Source of the DNA: Myxococcales bacterium
GTDB lineage: Bacteria; Desulfobacterota_B; Binatia; UBA1149; SPBQ01
NCBI GenBank assembly: GCA_004525875.1
Contig: SPBQ01000185.1
Span: forward strand, 1-5,434
Direction: 5' to 3'
Length of the DNA: 5,434 nucleotides
Every line of letters starts with the position of its first letter. Position 1 is the first letter of the stretch. Below, piece after piece: positions 1 through 5,434 of the stretch. Made by a program: the position numbers and the translations under genes. Under the pieces are notes generated by a model. It had not been told where the DNA came from. It did no database searches and saw only the letters and a program-made list of their open reading frames with translations.

Positions 1-1
1 A

Positions 2-340
2 CCGGTATTCGCCGAGTCGGGAAAGAGCTTCTTTCAGACAGAGGTGCGTCGCCGGGTCATCTTCGACATCAAGGGCCGGTTTCGCTCGGTGACGATGGGC
101 AGCATGAAGCTCATCCACACTCCCGGTGCCACGGATCCGTGGGAGCTCTACAACCTTGACGACGATCCTGGTGAGACGATCGACCTGTGGGCCGAGCTAG
201 CGGGGACCAGCGACGCCCGCGCGCTGGTCGCGGCGCTCCAGCGCTGGATGGCGGGGGATCTGATGGCCGAACCGCCGACGGCCGCGAGTCGGAACGATGT
301 CGAGGCACTCAAGTCGCTCGGGTACATGGATGATGAGTAG
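2..340 (+). CDS. Sulfatase-family hydrolase, C-terminal part only (5' end outside window)
   Basis: This is the last 112 residues of a protein that begins upstream of the window. The frame is open to the left edge, and the GTG at 44 is inside the conserved domain, so it is not a start. Seen: a basic strand ending in a G-S-M-K-L-I segment (about residues 33-38), then WELYNLDDDPGE (about 47-58), and a C-terminal E-A-L-K-S-L-G-Y-M close to the end. This order of a Lys-Leu-Ile strand, an ELY-[ND]-L-x-x-DP-x-E motif and a terminal LxxLGY is typical of the C-terminal subdomain of S1-type sulfatases (alkaline phosphatase superfamily), which hydrolyse sulfate esters, often on glycans. The catalytic formylglycine site (C/S-x-P-x-R) lies outside the window, so activity and substrate cannot be judged; a related phosphohydrolase of the same fold is possible. 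The gene overlaps the start of the sulfotransferase-like gene, which suggests co-transcription. Confidence 0.85.
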   Translation, partial: PVFAESGKSFFQTEVRRRVIFDIKGRFRSVTMGSMKLIHTPGATDPWELYNLDDDPGETIDLWAELAGTSDARALVAALQRWMAGDLMAEPPTAASRNDVEALKSLGYMDDE

Positions 341-1100
341 TCAATCCGTCGCATACGTCCTGTCTCCCAGCCGGACCGGTACGCTGTTCCTGGAGACTCT
401 GTTCCTTGAACATTTCCCCTCCGTCTCCTGTGCTCACGAACCCTCGCCGTCACGGACGCTGCACGTCCTCGGCAATGTCCGCAATCACCTGGGCATCGGC
501 GGCGGTCTCGTGAAACGGTGGTTCGAGCGCTCGCTCGGCCAGCGACGGGCGGCCGCAATCGACAAACGCTACGTCGAGATCAACCCGCTGCTGTGCCCGA
601 TCACCGATCTGCTGATCGACACCGCCGCGCCACCGACCGTGATCCACCTGGTGCGCGACCCTCGGACATGGGTGCCCTCGATCCTGTCGTTCAAGGCGTC
701 GCCACGCTTTCGCCACGTCGTCGAGCGCGTTCCTTTCCTGCTGCCGTACCCGGCGCCGCTGCCCCGCGGCTGGGCGCGAACCTCGATGGAGGAGCGCGCG
801 TTGTGGCGTTGGCGCTACTGCAACGAGCAGATCCTGCAGATCGCGAATGATTGCGAACGCTACGCACTGATTCGCTACGAGGATCTGTTCGCGAAGGACG
901 AGCAGGTACGCCGCAGCGCCCTGGCACGGATCATCCGCACCATCGACCTCGAGGAGCCCGAGGGCGAGAAATGGCTCGAGAAGCGGGAGCGGATCAACGA
1001 GGCGCCGTACGGGAACAAAAAGCCTGCAGTGCCCGACGAACGTCGCGTGCAATCGATCTGCGGGCCGATCCTGGAGCGGTTCGGCTACCAATCGGTCTGA
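330..1100 (+). CDS. Sulfotransferase-like protein (PAPS-dependent type), 256 aa
   Basis: Predicted to move a sulfuryl group from PAPS to an acceptor. Seen, numbered from the ATG at 330: a beta strand and loop VLSPSRTGTLFLE (about 10-22) that fits the 5'-phosphosulfate loop; an H-E-P motif (36-38); IHLVRDPRTWVPSILSFK (about 105-122), which fits the 3'-phosphate-binding strand and helix with Arg-Asp-Pro and a following Ser; IRYEDLF (about 181-187); and a C-terminal helix ending in ERFGY, as in many sulfotransferases. Length is normal for small bacterial members. Start: ATG at 330 (or 333) puts the first strand right at the N-terminus, as the family expects. The frame also has an ATG at 297, but this adds a Ser/Arg-rich stretch with no family counterpart. 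No strong Shine-Dalgarno is visible, so translation is probably coupled to the upstream sulfatase, whose stop lies inside this gene (11-base overlap). The loop reads S-R-T-G-T rather than the common R-S-G-T-T/S. Acceptor unknown; some members of this fold are annotated only as P-loop proteins. Confidence 0.85.
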   Translation: MMSSQSVAYVLSPSRTGTLFLETLFLEHFPSVSCAHEPSPSRTLHVLGNVRNHLGIGGGLVKRWFERSLGQRRAAAIDKRYVEINPLLCPITDLLIDTAAPPTVIHLVRDPRTWVPSILSFKASPRFRHVVERVPFLLPYPAPLPRGWARTSMEERALWRWRYCNEQILQIANDCERYALIRYEDLFAKDEQVRRSALARIIRTIDLEEPEGEKWLEKRERINEAPYGNKKPAVPDERRVQSICGPILERFGYQSV

Positions 1101-1115
1101 CCCGCGTCCCCGTGC
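1101..1115. other. 15-base convergent junction with no visible terminator
   Basis: The stop codon of the sulfotransferase-like gene (TGA 1098-1100) and the stop of the minus-strand membrane protein gene (TCA at 1116-1118 on the + strand) are separated by 15 bases. No hairpin followed by a T-run is visible here on either strand, so the two transcripts probably run into each other's 3' ends or end by another mechanism. Confidence 0.7.
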
Positions 1116-3110
1116 TCATTGCGCGCGGTACCAGACGAGATAGGCGCCCGCCCGGCGTCGTGAGTAGCCCTTCGTGCGCAGCCGCCGGGCCAATCGCAGC
1201 CGCACGCTGATCCACGGGCGGCACACGATGGTGGTGATGTCCCTGACCTTGATCTCGTTCAGCACCCAGCGGATCTCGGACCGCGTCCGCAGCGCGCCAC
1301 CGATGGCCACCATCAGTCGCAGGCGGTCGCGTGACTCTTCCTCTCCCCAGTGACGAGAGAGATTCGCCAGATAGAGATCACGCACGGCGACGATGCGCGG
1401 GTGGTGATGGAGCCGCGTGATCACGGTAGCCACCGGCATCGGGGCGAGAACGAGACCGCCCGGGGGCGTGCTCTCGGCCGCTACTCGCGCCGCTAGCAAC
1501 TCCGCTTCCGGGTGCTTGGGCTTCGCGAACGAGGCGTGAACGCCGTTGTGCAACGACAGCGTGTGCCCGCCCACGAGAACGAACAGGCTCAGAAGCGACC
1601 CCGCGGCGATGCGCCCGCACCACCGGCCCGCCGGTCGCGCCATCGGACCCGTCCAGCCATAGGCGAGGCCCAACGCGAGCGTCGATGCGACGAGAGTCGG
1701 TGCCGGGAACGCCCACGCCATACGCCAAGAAAACAGCTCGGCAGCGAGAGGGGCGAAAACCCGTCCGGCGATTCCGCTCACGATCACCAGGAAGCCGGCG
1801 AACACGTAGCGGCACAACCAGCTCGTCGATGGCAGGCCCACCCGACACGCCGCCACCGGCAAGGCGACCACGCCGATGAGAGCGAGCGGAGCGCGCCAGG
1901 ATTCTCCCCAAACGACCGCGACGTCGAGTAGTGGGCCGCGAACGATGAGGGGGCCCTGCTCCGCCAGATCCATCCGGACGAGCACGATCGTGATCAGAAC
2001 CGGAACCGCCGACAGAGCTCCAGTCGCGATGCGCTTGAGCCCCGCTCGAGACAGCGGCGAACCGCCGAGAAGCGCCAGCCCCATGCAGATCGGTGCCATC
2101 ACCAGCGCGGAGGAAGTGAGCGACACCGCGGCGCACTGCGCCAGTGATAAGAGAACGAACGGTCGCCAGTGCGGCGCTCTCCCGAAGGTGACGCCGTAGT
2201 AAGTAATCAAGGGCACCAGGACAGTCACGAAACTGCCCTTTCCCTGGAAGAGCCGCACGAAGCCGAAGTTGCCATACGCGCGATGGCCATCTCCCCACGC
2301 GAGCGTGACGACGAAGACGAGGATGACGCTGAGTGCCGCGTGACGGGCGTCGACCTGCCTGCACAGCAGCCACTGGGCGACAGGGAACAGCAACGAGAAG
2401 ACAGCCGGGAACAGAACGTAGTAGACCGTATCCGCCGACATTGCGCGGGTTCGCGCCACTAGTGCGGCCAGCAGCTCTAAAGTCTGTGGCCGATGGATGA
2501 CCTGGCTGATCGGAACGCCTTGCTCCCCGTGCATGCCGTCCCACATCAACAGCGGCCAGTCCGGATGGTCCAGCGCGGTCACGATCGCGTTCACATAGTA
2601 GGCATCGTCGAGGTCCGGTCGGCTGGCTGTCAACGTGACGAGGAGCGCGGCGACCGCGACCGCGAGGAGGACGGCGAGATCGGGTTTGCCGACGTCGGCA
2701 CGGATTGCGGAGCCACCGGTCATCACAAGGTCGCGGTTGAGCCACGACACGACGCCGAGATGACAAAGCGCCGCGATACCGAACAGCCCGTACGGCGTCA
2801 ATCGCAGCCACCACAGGACGCAGAACAGCCCTGCGACCGATAGAGTCGCCAGCGCAACGGGGCCGGTCCGCGCACGCCCGTCCAACCGTTGCGGTCCCGG
2901 CGCCGGCGCATCGCCGCCGTGCCTGAGAAGCATCGTCCAGGCCGCGGCGAATGCGACCAGCGCCATCCAGGCCGAGGACGCGAGCCGATCGAACGTCCAG
3001 CCGAGATACACGGCGGACGCCGCGTAGATCGCCCAGCATCCGAGAGCGATCGTCAGGGTATCCGCCACCGCTGCCGGATGTCGCAGTGCCGCGCTCAGCC
3101 GTCCGATCAT
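1116..3110 (-). CDS. Large multi-pass membrane protein, candidate GT-C-type glycosyltransferase, 664 aa
   Basis: Not firmly identified. Seen: about 12-14 hydrophobic segments (approximately 18-39, 45-62, 85-103, 106-124, 143-162, 230-249, 258-275, 293-309, 317-347, 362-379, 393-420, 432-450, 466-487, 499-520), then a soluble C-terminal domain (about 525-664) that ends in a basic stretch and a G-A-Y-L-V-W-Y strand. Between the fifth and sixth segments lies a non-membrane loop (163-229) starting with SRPDLDDAYYVNAI and containing the H-R-P-Q-T-L-E segment. An acidic loop between membrane segments plus a soluble C-terminal domain is the general plan of GT-C transferases, which use lipid-linked sugars on the outer face of the membrane. 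It also resembles uncharacterised bacterial membrane families such as those annotated DUF6077. The long acidic loop comes after five helices rather than one, so the GT-C assignment is an inference. The start ATG overlaps the stop of the GT2 gene (ATGA), indicating coupled translation and a shared operon; the GT2 partner supports a role in glycan assembly. Confidence 0.88.
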   Translation of the reverse strand: MIGRLSAALRHPAAVADTLTIALGCWAIYAASAVYLGWTFDRLASSAWMALVAFAAAWTMLLRHGGDAPAPGPQRLDGRARTGPVALATLSVAGLFCVLWWLRLTPYGLFGIAALCHLGVVSWLNRDLVMTGGSAIRADVGKPDLAVLLAVAVAALLVTLTASRPDLDDAYYVNAIVTALDHPDWPLLMWDGMHGEQGVPISQVIHRPQTLELLAALVARTRAMSADTVYYVLFPAVFSLLFPVAQWLLCRQVDARHAALSVILVFVVTLAWGDGHRAYGNFGFVRLFQGKGSFVTVLVPLITYYGVTFGRAPHWRPFVLLSLAQCAAVSLTSSALVMAPICMGLALLGGSPLSRAGLKRIATGALSAVPVLITIVLVRMDLAEQGPLIVRGPLLDVAVVWGESWRAPLALIGVVALPVAACRVGLPSTSWLCRYVFAGFLVIVSGIAGRVFAPLAAELFSWRMAWAFPAPTLVASTLALGLAYGWTGPMARPAGRWCGRIAAGSLLSLFVLVGGHTLSLHNGVHASFAKPKHPEAELLAARVAAESTPPGGLVLAPMPVATVITRLHHHPRIVAVRDLYLANLSRHWGEEESRDRLRLMVAIGGALRTRSEIRWVLNEIKVRDITTIVCRPWISVRLRLARRLRTKGYSRRRAGAYLVWYRAQ

Positions 3111-4156
3111 CGCTGAGCGTCTGACGACCCCAGTACCCGCACGCGCGACAGTCGCGGATGGAGAGCCTCGCGCGGCACCATCGTGATGTCGTAGTTGAGG
3201 AAGCTGAGCAATAACTGCACGCCGAGAATGACCGGCAGGGCCGCCAGCATCACCGTACCGGCAGTGGCCGGCTCACCGGTCATCAACGTGTGACGCCACT
3301 GCATGGAGCCGAAGCCGGAACCGAACGCCACGCCGACCAGCCCGACCACGAGATTCAGGCTTGCGATGCTGAAGTTGCGCAGAAAGTAGTTGTAGACGAT
3401 GCGCTTGGAGAGACTGCGCAGATGCAGGAAGGGAAACACCACGAGCGCACGCAGCGTGCTGAGCCCGCTCGACTCGTTCTCGTACACGGCCATCGCGGGC
3501 AGCTCGACCACGCGGGCTCGCAAGATGCCGAGCCTGAACAGCATGTCCGATTCGAAGAAGTAGCGTGGGTGAAGCTTGTCCAGCGGAATCTCCCCCGCCA
3601 CGCTCGCCTCCAGGGCCGTGTACCCGTTGGTAGGGTCGAACAGGTCCCAGTAGCCGGTCGACAGCTTCGTGATGAAGGACAGGCCGCCGTTTCCCAGCAG
3701 GCGAATCCACGGCATGCCGGAAACCGTCTCGGCACTGAAGAAACGGTTGCACTTCACGTAGTCCGCCTCGCCGGCCAGGATCGGGCGAATCAGCTCGGGG
3801 ATCAGCCGCGGGTCCATCTGCCCGTCACCGTCCATCTTGATCACGATCCGCGCACCATCCGCGATCGCCTGCACATAGCCTGTGACCGTTGCGGCCCCGA
3901 CGCCGCCGTTCTCCTCTCGGTAGAGGACTCGCACACGCGAGTCACCGTCGACGGCGTCCTCGACCGCCTTTCCGCTGTTCTCGGGGCAGCAGTCGTCGAC
4001 GCAGTAGATCGCGTCGACCTCGGGGCCGATCGCTCGCAACAGCTCGACGATGCGATCGCGGACCTTGTAGCAAGGGATGACCACGGCGACGCGTGAGTGC
4101 GCGTCGCCGGCGTCAGCGAACGCGTGATCGCCCCCCTGCTGAGTCTCGCTCGTCAT
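3107..4156 (-). CDS. GT2 glycosyltransferase, dolichol-phosphate-mannose-synthase-like, with two C-terminal membrane helices, 349 aa
   Basis: Predicted to transfer a sugar from a nucleotide sugar to a polyprenyl phosphate (or a related acceptor) at the cytoplasmic membrane face. Seen: the GT-A opening strand VAVVIPCYK (about 23-31); AIYCVDDCCPENSG (49-62), with the nucleotide-binding acidic residues; ENGGVGAAT (82-90); the metal-binding DGDGQMDP (109-116); then R-F-F (138-140), LLGNGGLSF (153-161), FDPTNGYTAL (173-182) and FFESDMLFRLG (200-210), which fit the acceptor and active-site region of this subgroup. After residue about 255 come an amphipathic linker (NYFLRNFSIASL) and two membrane helices (about 265-282 and 299-320), ending in NYDITMVPRE. 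Length and layout fit bacterial GT2 proteins with a short membrane anchor. The ATG at 4154-4156 puts the first GT strand at residue 23 after a polar leader; no strong Shine-Dalgarno precedes it. It is the first gene of the minus-strand pair and overlaps the membrane protein gene by four bases. The sugar donated is not predictable from sequence alone. Confidence 0.94.
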   Translation of the reverse strand: MTSETQQGGDHAFADAGDAHSRVAVVIPCYKVRDRIVELLRAIGPEVDAIYCVDDCCPENSGKAVEDAVDGDSRVRVLYREENGGVGAATVTGYVQAIADGARIVIKMDGDGQMDPRLIPELIRPILAGEADYVKCNRFFSAETVSGMPWIRLLGNGGLSFITKLSTGYWDLFDPTNGYTALEASVAGEIPLDKLHPRYFFESDMLFRLGILRARVVELPAMAVYENESSGLSTLRALVVFPFLHLRSLSKRIVYNYFLRNFSIASLNLVVGLVGVAFGSGFGSMQWRHTLMTGEPATAGTVMLAALPVILGVQLLLSFLNYDITMVPREALHPRLSRVRVLGSSDAQR

Positions 4157-4545
4157 CGATTGGTGCCGCGGAACCGTAGCAGAACCAAGCGTGCTATGTC
4201 ATCCGTCCGACGCAGCCGCTGGTGCCGCAGGTCCCCGTTCCCGTGCGGCGTCACTACCGCGCACCTGAGTGGACGCACCGCGACGCTTCGTGTTGGTTCG
4301 GTCGCACGCTCGATCGGGGAAAACCCTGCGAGCCTGGACAGCTATCCCAGCGCCTCGCGCGCCAGGGACGCGACAAACTAGGGCGCCAGGTCGGCGACAC
4401 CGTCTCTCACGGCATCGAACCAAGCCGGTGTGCGACGCCTCCACTCGGATGATCTACTGTGATCTACACCGAGGATCTCAAGGTTTCCAGGCCCACGTGA
4501 GCCCCCTCGCAGCACCGCACGCGGGTGAAGCGATATCTGGCGGAA
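4157..4545. other. Divergent intergenic region, no gene recognised
   Basis: This is most of the gap between the minus-strand glycosyltransferase operon and the plus-strand YfhO-like gene. Short open frames exist on both strands, but they are Arg/Pro/Ser-rich, lack family motifs and good ribosome binding sites, and look like chance frames in GC-rich DNA. The minus-strand operon promoter must lie here or further right if this operon starts at the GT2 gene. I saw only weak candidates (for example a CATAGC-like box near 4191-4197 with no convincing -35), so none is called. No tRNA, terminator hairpin or mobile-element end is visible. Confidence 0.6.
4451..4467. repeat. Short tandem repeat: two GATCTAC copies at 10-base spacing
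   Basis: GATCTAC occurs at 4451-4457 and again at 4461-4467, exactly 10 bases apart, with a partial third copy (GATCTC) at 4474-4479. Two copies on the same face of the helix upstream of a promoter could be a binding site for an activator, but the repeat is short and could be chance. Confidence 0.3.
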
Positions 4546-4574
4546 TTGAGAGTTCTAGGAGCGAACCCTAATTT
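4546..4574 (+). promoter_or_regulatory. Candidate sigma70-type promoter for the YfhO-like transcript
   Basis: TTGAGA at 4546-4551 matches the -35 consensus in five of six positions. After a 17-base spacer comes TAATTT at 4569-4574, which keeps the three most conserved -10 positions (T, A and final T). The stretch is locally less GC-rich than the surroundings. Transcription would begin near 4580-4583, about 45 bases before the ribosome binding site of the small ORF and about 235 bases before the YfhO-like start. This is the best promoter-like match I saw in the gap. Its reality is inferred from spacing and base match only. Confidence 0.4.
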
Positions 4575-4582
4575 CACGAAAT
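4571..4582. promoter_or_regulatory. 12-base palindrome overlapping the candidate -10 box
   Basis: ATTTC-AC-GAAAT forms a perfect inverted repeat with five-base arms around a two-base centre. It begins inside the candidate -10 box and covers the expected transcription start, a usual place for a repressor site. No known regulator is recognised from it. Confidence 0.25.
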
Positions 4583-4639
4583 CTGCGCCTTCGCGCTCCG
4601 AGCAATAGAGCATCTCGAGCAATTCGAAAGGTGAGAGGC

Positions 4640-4819
4640 ATGACTACAAGAGCCTGGCTCCGCACGGAGCCCAGCAAGTGGCTGGAAGTGCGAGGGAAGC
4701 ACTGCATTCTTGTCTCGGCTCGATTCGCAATCGATGGTTTCTTGGGGAGAACGGTGTGCACACGATCGTGGACTGTCTGCGGCCTCACGCCCGTCGAGAG
4801 ACCGCTGGCAGTCCGATGA
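4640..4819 (+). CDS. Possible 59-aa leader ORF translationally coupled to the YfhO-like gene (doubtful)
   Basis: A 59-codon frame begins with ATG at 4640 and ends with TGA at 4817-4819, so its stop overlaps the ATG of the next gene as ATGA. An AAAGGTGAG stretch at 4627-4635 is a good Shine-Dalgarno match at suitable spacing, better than anything directly in front of the YfhO-like gene. A candidate promoter lies about 60 bases further up. Against it: the peptide resembles no family I know, is basic and Trp/Cys-containing without clear secondary structure or membrane segment, and third codon positions are only moderately G/C. It could be a coupled leader peptide or hypothetical small protein, or the ORF may be chance. 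A GTG at 4631 in the same frame would add three residues but lies within the Shine-Dalgarno stretch. Confidence 0.3.
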   Translation: MTTRAWLRTEPSKWLEVRGKHCILVSARFAIDGFLGRTVCTRSWTVCGLTPVERPLAVR

Positions 4820-5434
4820 GAGATCTCGATTCCATGTTTAGCTGGTCCGATCGCAATTACTGTCGCTACGCGTGGCTCGCAGTATGGGTTGCGATTACGA
4901 TCGTTATCGTCGCTGCGTGGCAGTACTGCGTTATCGATCAGGACCCGATGGCTAAACAACAGTTCTTGGGCACCACGGATCTTTTCACCTGGTTTTTCCC
5001 GATGCTCGATCGAGCGTACGCCGAGATGCGTCACGGGCGGTTATTCTTGTGGAACCCGTATCAACTTGCAGGGCTGCCGGGGTTAGCGACATTACAGAGC
5101 GGTCTGCTTTATCCCTTTCATCTCATCTACGCTTTCGTCCCTACCGAAGTGGGCATGGGGCTAATGGGTATTTTCCACAGCCTGCTTGGTGGTTGGAGCA
5201 TGGTATGCCTCGCGCGCGTCTTCGGGGCACGCCCCACCGCGGCGCTTGCGGCAGGACTCTACTTCGCCTTGGCCGTCGTTGTGCCGCTATTCAGATGGCC
5301 TCCAGCAATGGAGGCCGTCGCGTGGCTGCCACTCGGCTTCGCATCGATCGAGCGGATCTCCCGCAACGGCGGGTTTCGTTGGACGGCGGTCCTGACGTTG
5401 GCGGTCGCAATGCCCGTCCTCGCCGGCGGGTACC
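4816..5434 (+). CDS. YfhO-like multi-pass membrane protein, N-terminal 206 codons (3' end outside window)
   Basis: The frame stays open to the right edge. Seen: a short polar N-terminus, a first membrane helix (about 18-36), an outer loop with DLFTWFFPMLDRA (55-67), then LFLWNPYQLAGLPGLA (76-91) and LLYPFHLIYAFVP (97-109), followed by hydrophobic segments at about 110-133, 140-157 and 188-204, and an A-W-L-P-L segment (169-173). An acidic loop after the first helix followed by W-N-P-x-x-x-x-G-x-P and Y-P is the pattern of YfhO-type bacterial membrane proteins, a GT-C-like family linked to glycosylation of lipid or cell-wall polymers. Family members are usually much longer (often 600-900 residues), so most of the protein is missing. 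Start: ATG 4816 is the first ATG after the in-frame stop at 4606-4608; ATG 4834 is an alternative. It is transcribed away from the GT2 operon. The early codons include TTA, CTA, GTA and AGA and many T-ending codons, so it looks less GC-rich than its neighbours. Confidence 0.88.
   Translation, partial: MRDLDSMFSWSDRNYCRYAWLAVWVAITIVIVAAWQYCVIDQDPMAKQQFLGTTDLFTWFFPMLDRAYAEMRHGRLFLWNPYQLAGLPGLATLQSGLLYPFHLIYAFVPTEVGMGLMGIFHSLLGGWSMVCLARVFGARPTAALAAGLYFALAVVVPLFRWPPAMEAVAWLPLGFASIERISRNGGFRWTAVLTLAVAMPVLAGGY

Noticed and set aside
297..329. Upstream ATG (297) as the start of the sulfotransferase-like gene
   Set aside because: It adds 11 residues (Ser/Arg-rich) before the first conserved strand, increases overlap with the sulfatase gene to 44 bases and has no better ribosome site than 330.
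450..1091. 213-codon minus-strand frame antisense to the sulfotransferase-like gene
   Set aside because: No family motifs; it mirrors a gene with clear sulfotransferase motifs, and long antisense frames are expected in GC-rich DNA.
1378..3039. 553-codon minus-strand frame overlapping the membrane protein gene
   Set aside because: Very Arg/Gly/Ala/Ser-rich with no membrane or domain pattern, while the other frame gives clean helices and an ATGA link to the GT2 gene.
3290..4096. 268-codon plus-strand frame antisense to the GT2 gene
   Set aside because: Rich in His, Arg, Asp and Gln without any recognisable domain; the opposite strand encodes an unmistakable GT2 enzyme.
4191..4200. Possible -10 box (CATAGC on the minus strand) for the GT2 operon
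   Set aside because: No -35-like sequence at suitable spacing; match too weak to call a promoter.
4199..4444. 81-codon minus-strand frame in the intergenic gap
   Set aside because: Strongly Arg/Ala-rich, no motif, no ribosome site; typical chance frame.
4555..5034. 159-codon minus-strand frame across the promoter region and the YfhO-like gene
   Set aside because: It runs antisense to the YfhO-like motifs (D-L-F-T-W, YfhO-like first helix) and shows no domain of its own.

Overview
The window is high-GC bacterial DNA (roughly two thirds G+C by eye, with strong G/C at third codon positions and many long shadow frames). It holds five protein genes that can be supported, two of them cut by the window edges. 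All five belong to families that build or modify cell-surface or extracellular glycans and glycolipids. The organism cannot be named from this sequence. The gene mix (sulfatase, sulfotransferase, polyprenyl-phosphate-type GT2, large multi-pass membrane proteins) suggests a free-living Gram-negative such as an uncultured deltaproteobacterium, myxobacterium, binatote or acidobacterium; that is a weak inference.

Layout: (1) The left edge to 340, + strand, is the C-terminal tail of a sulfatase-type hydrolase. (2) A small sulfotransferase-like protein (330-1100, +) overlaps the end of the sulfatase gene by about 11 bases, so the two probably share a transcript. (3) After only 15 bases comes the convergent tail of a two-gene minus-strand operon, read from right to left. 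It starts with a GT2 glycosyltransferase of the dolichol-phosphate-mannose-synthase-like type with two C-terminal membrane helices (3107-4156). This is followed with an ATGA overlap by a 664-residue multi-pass membrane protein with a soluble C-terminal domain, possibly a GT-C-type transferase (1116-3110). (4) A gap of about 660 bases (4157-4815) separates this operon from a divergent gene. It holds a plausible sigma70-type promoter, a short palindrome, a short tandem repeat and a doubtful 59-codon ORF with a good ribosome binding site. (5) The right edge holds the first 206 codons of a YfhO-like multi-pass membrane protein (4816 to the end, +), which is open at the window edge.

Working model (inference): the GT2 enzyme charges a lipid phosphate carrier with a sugar, the large membrane proteins are candidate users of such lipid-linked sugars on the outer face of the membrane, and the sulfotransferase/sulfatase pair adds and removes sulfate groups on a related product. 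No mobile element, CRISPR array, tRNA or rRNA was seen. I found no clear evidence of a wholly new system. The most unusual points are the overlapping sulfatase-sulfotransferase pair and the possible coupled leader ORF ahead of the YfhO-like gene.
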